A stretch of 33,654 nt of DNA from Planctomycetota bacterium (GTDB lineage: Bacteria > Planctomycetota > Phycisphaerae > Sedimentisphaerales > Anaerohalosphaeraceae). Positions 32,250-33,654 of this stretch are shown in pieces. The stretch is from the NCBI GenBank assembly GCA_030637065.1, contig DAOVVQ010000002.1, positions 1 to 33,654 on the forward strand. The letters are read 5' to 3'. The notes below the pieces were generated by a model. It saw only the letters and a list, made by a program, of their open reading frames with translations, was not told the origin of the DNA and searched no databases. How positions within the stretch are numbered: position 1 is the stretch's first letter; the number at the start of each line of letters is the position of its first letter. The translations under genes were made by a program, and so were the position numbers.

Positions 32250-33654
32250 ATGCCTTGGAACTTGAGACGGAGAGAGTTTTTGAGATTGACGGGTGCCAGC
32301 TTGGTAGGGGCAATTGGGGATGGTTTTCTGCGGGGTGCATTCATTCGTAACAAGGCCTTTGCGTCTGGGGCTGAAAAACTGAATATTATTTTTATCATGG
32401 CCGACGATCTGGGTTATGCGGACCTGGGGTGCTATGGGCAGAGATTTATTAAGACCCCGTGCGTGGACCGGATGGCAAGCGAGGGACTGAAATTTACGCA
32501 GTGCTACACGGGCGCAGTGGTTTGTGCGCCAAGCCGAAGCGTGCTTATGACCGGCCAGCACACGGGCCATACACGCGTCCGCGGCAACAAGGGCGTCAAC
32601 ACGCCGCCTCATGATGGGCAGGATGGGCGTATCCCCCTTCGTCCCGAAGATTTCACTGTGGCGAAGCTGCTCCAGAACGCCGGCTATCGCACGGGCATCA
32701 CAGGCAAGTGGGGCCTGGGCGAGCCCGGCTCCACGGGCCTGCCCAACGACCATGGATTCGACGAATGGCTCGGCTACCTGAACCAGGACCACGCGCCAGA
32801 CTATTTCACTGACTTTCTCTGGCGGAACAAAAAGAAGCAACCCATTGCCGGAAACACGGGCAATAAACGCTACGTCTACTCGCACGACCTCCTCACTGAG
32901 TTCGCCCTCGATTTCATTCGTGAAAACAAAAGCCGTCCCTTTTTCCTCTACGTTCCCTACTGCATCCCCCACGCCACGCTCGAGGTCCCGAATCTGGAGT
33001 CCTACGCCGACAAGGACTGGCCCGAGGATGCGAAGATCTTCGCCGCCATGGTCACGCGGATGGACCGCGACGTCGGGCGGATTCTGGACTTGGTGGACGA
33101 ACTCGGCATTGGAGGGAAGACTGTTGTCTTTTTCTGTTCCGACAACGGCTCGGCCCGCGGCTGGCAGGGTCTTTTCGACAGTTGCGGCCCACTGCGAGAG
33201 AAAAAGGGAAGTGTATACGAAGGTGGAATTCGAACGCCCATGGTGGTGCGCTGGCCAGGCAAGGTTCCAGCGAGCGAGACAAGCGAAGCAGTGTGGTACT
33301 TCGCCGACTTCCTGCCGACAGCGGGCGAACTTGCTGGTGTTCGGCTACCCGAGAACATCGACGGCATCAGTGTGGCGGAGGCTTTTTATACTGCGAAACC
33401 GCCAAAAAGATTGGCGAAAAAACTCAGGAACCGTTTTCTCTATTGGGAGGCTACTGGCAAGAAAGATTTTCGCCAGGCAGTACGCCACGGTCACTGGAAA
33501 GCCGTACGCCCCGGGCAAGGCAAAAGCCTGGAACTCTACGACCTGAGCAAGGACGTAGGCGAAACGAACGACGTGGCAGCCAAGAACCCCGAGGTCGTCG
33601 AGGAGATTGAAAGGGATCTAAAAACCTGCCGGACCGACTCGATCCACTGGCCCC
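32250..33654 (+). CDS. Tat-exported sulfatase, sulfatase 3, 3'-truncated by window edge
   Basis: 468 residues are visible and the frame is still open at the last base. A twin-arginine signal (LRRREFLRLTGASLVGA) precedes LNIIFIMADDLGYADLGCYG, with metal-binding D52 and D53. The formylglycine signature is C92-A-P-S-R. Further landmarks are GHTRVRGN, TGITGKWGLG, VPYCIPHATLEVP, FFCSDNGS and YEGGIRTPMVVRWPG, as in arylsulfatases acting on carbohydrates. The end (LELYDLSKDVGETNDVAAKNP) is the usual C-terminal sulfatase tail, so only a short piece should be missing. AAGGAG at 32234-32239 lies 10 nt before the ATG. It is third in the right-hand operon of the polysaccharide locus, which suggests a sulfated substrate for the neighbouring lyase-like proteins. 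Confidence 0.92.
   Translation, partial: MPWNLRRREFLRLTGASLVGAIGDGFLRGAFIRNKAFASGAEKLNIIFIMADDLGYADLGCYGQRFIKTPCVDRMASEGLKFTQCYTGAVVCAPSRSVLMTGQHTGHTRVRGNKGVNTPPHDGQDGRIPLRPEDFTVAKLLQNAGYRTGITGKWGLGEPGSTGLPNDHGFDEWLGYLNQDHAPDYFTDFLWRNKKKQPIAGNTGNKRYVYSHDLLTEFALDFIRENKSRPFFLYVPYCIPHATLEVPNLESYADKDWPEDAKIFAAMVTRMDRDVGRILDLVDELGIGGKTVVFFCSDNGSARGWQGLFDSCGPLREKKGSVYEGGIRTPMVVRWPGKVPASETSEAVWYFADFLPTAGELAGVRLPENIDGISVAEAFYTAKPPKRLAKKLRNRFLYWEATGKKDFRQAVRHGHWKAVRPGQGKSLELYDLSKDVGETNDVAAKNPEVVEEIERDLKTCRTDSIHWP

Overview
The window looks like a chromosomal stretch of a heterotrophic planctomycete, most likely of the Phycisphaerae/Sedimentisphaerales type. This is inferred from gene content, because no rRNA or other strong marker is present. 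The pointers are three Tat-exported sulfatases, an exported Gfo/Idh/MocA oxidoreductase, ThuA, very large PQQ-type beta-propeller proteins carrying methyltransferase-like domains, a beta-helix protein with a dockerin-like tail, and a dimeric-type glycyl-tRNA synthetase. Many starts have a clear Shine-Dalgarno sequence, and several sigma70-like promoters (TTGACA/TATAAT type, 17-18 bp spacers) can be read.

Layout. 1-995: 3' part of glycyl-tRNA synthetase. 1194-16657: a long same-strand run of a Tat sulfatase, a cytoplasmic SAM methyltransferase, a sugar isomerase/epimerase, a Tat Gfo/Idh/MocA oxidoreductase, a 1085-aa exported methyltransferase/propeller protein, ThuA, a second sulfatase and a 1361-aa propeller/methyltransferase/propeller/malectin protein. 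16709-22220: a TlpA-like thioredoxin (-), a coiled-coil lipoprotein (+), a beta-helix dockerin protein (-) and a stand-alone GspF-like protein (+), closed by a bidirectional terminator. 22355-24771: an unknown 41-aa ORF with a HicB-like antitoxin, then a tight rnpA-merR-mlaD operon. 24781-25136: an 18-bp tandem repeat array, a strong promoter and tRNA-Lys(UUU). 25329-33654: an accessory polysaccharide locus built around a 375-bp divergent control region. A GH36-like glycosidase and an alpha/alpha-barrel-like lipoprotein lie on the left. An RGL11-like FG-GAP protein, an oligogalacturonate-lyase-like propeller protein and a third sulfatase (cut by the window end) lie on the right.

Working together. 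The window reads as two glycan-degradation neighbourhoods separated by housekeeping genes. In the first, sulfatases would desulfate a glycan outside the cytoplasm, while the Gfo/Idh/MocA enzyme, ThuA and the isomerase could handle oxidised (keto-) sugars. In the second, pectin-like lyase folds, a GH-D glycosidase and a sulfatase could attack a sulfated, uronic-acid-containing polysaccharide. No transporter, SusC/D pair or sulfatase-maturing enzyme is present.

The most unusual observation is that the two giant quinoprotein-like genes at 6408-9665 and 12572-16657 are built from the same two modules in opposite order. One module is a methyltransferase fold, an EWT linker and a propeller; the other is a propeller beginning DWPTxR. 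They also share a cysteine motif ending in CxC. This looks like a domain-permuted exported protein pair of unknown function and is the best candidate here for an undescribed system.
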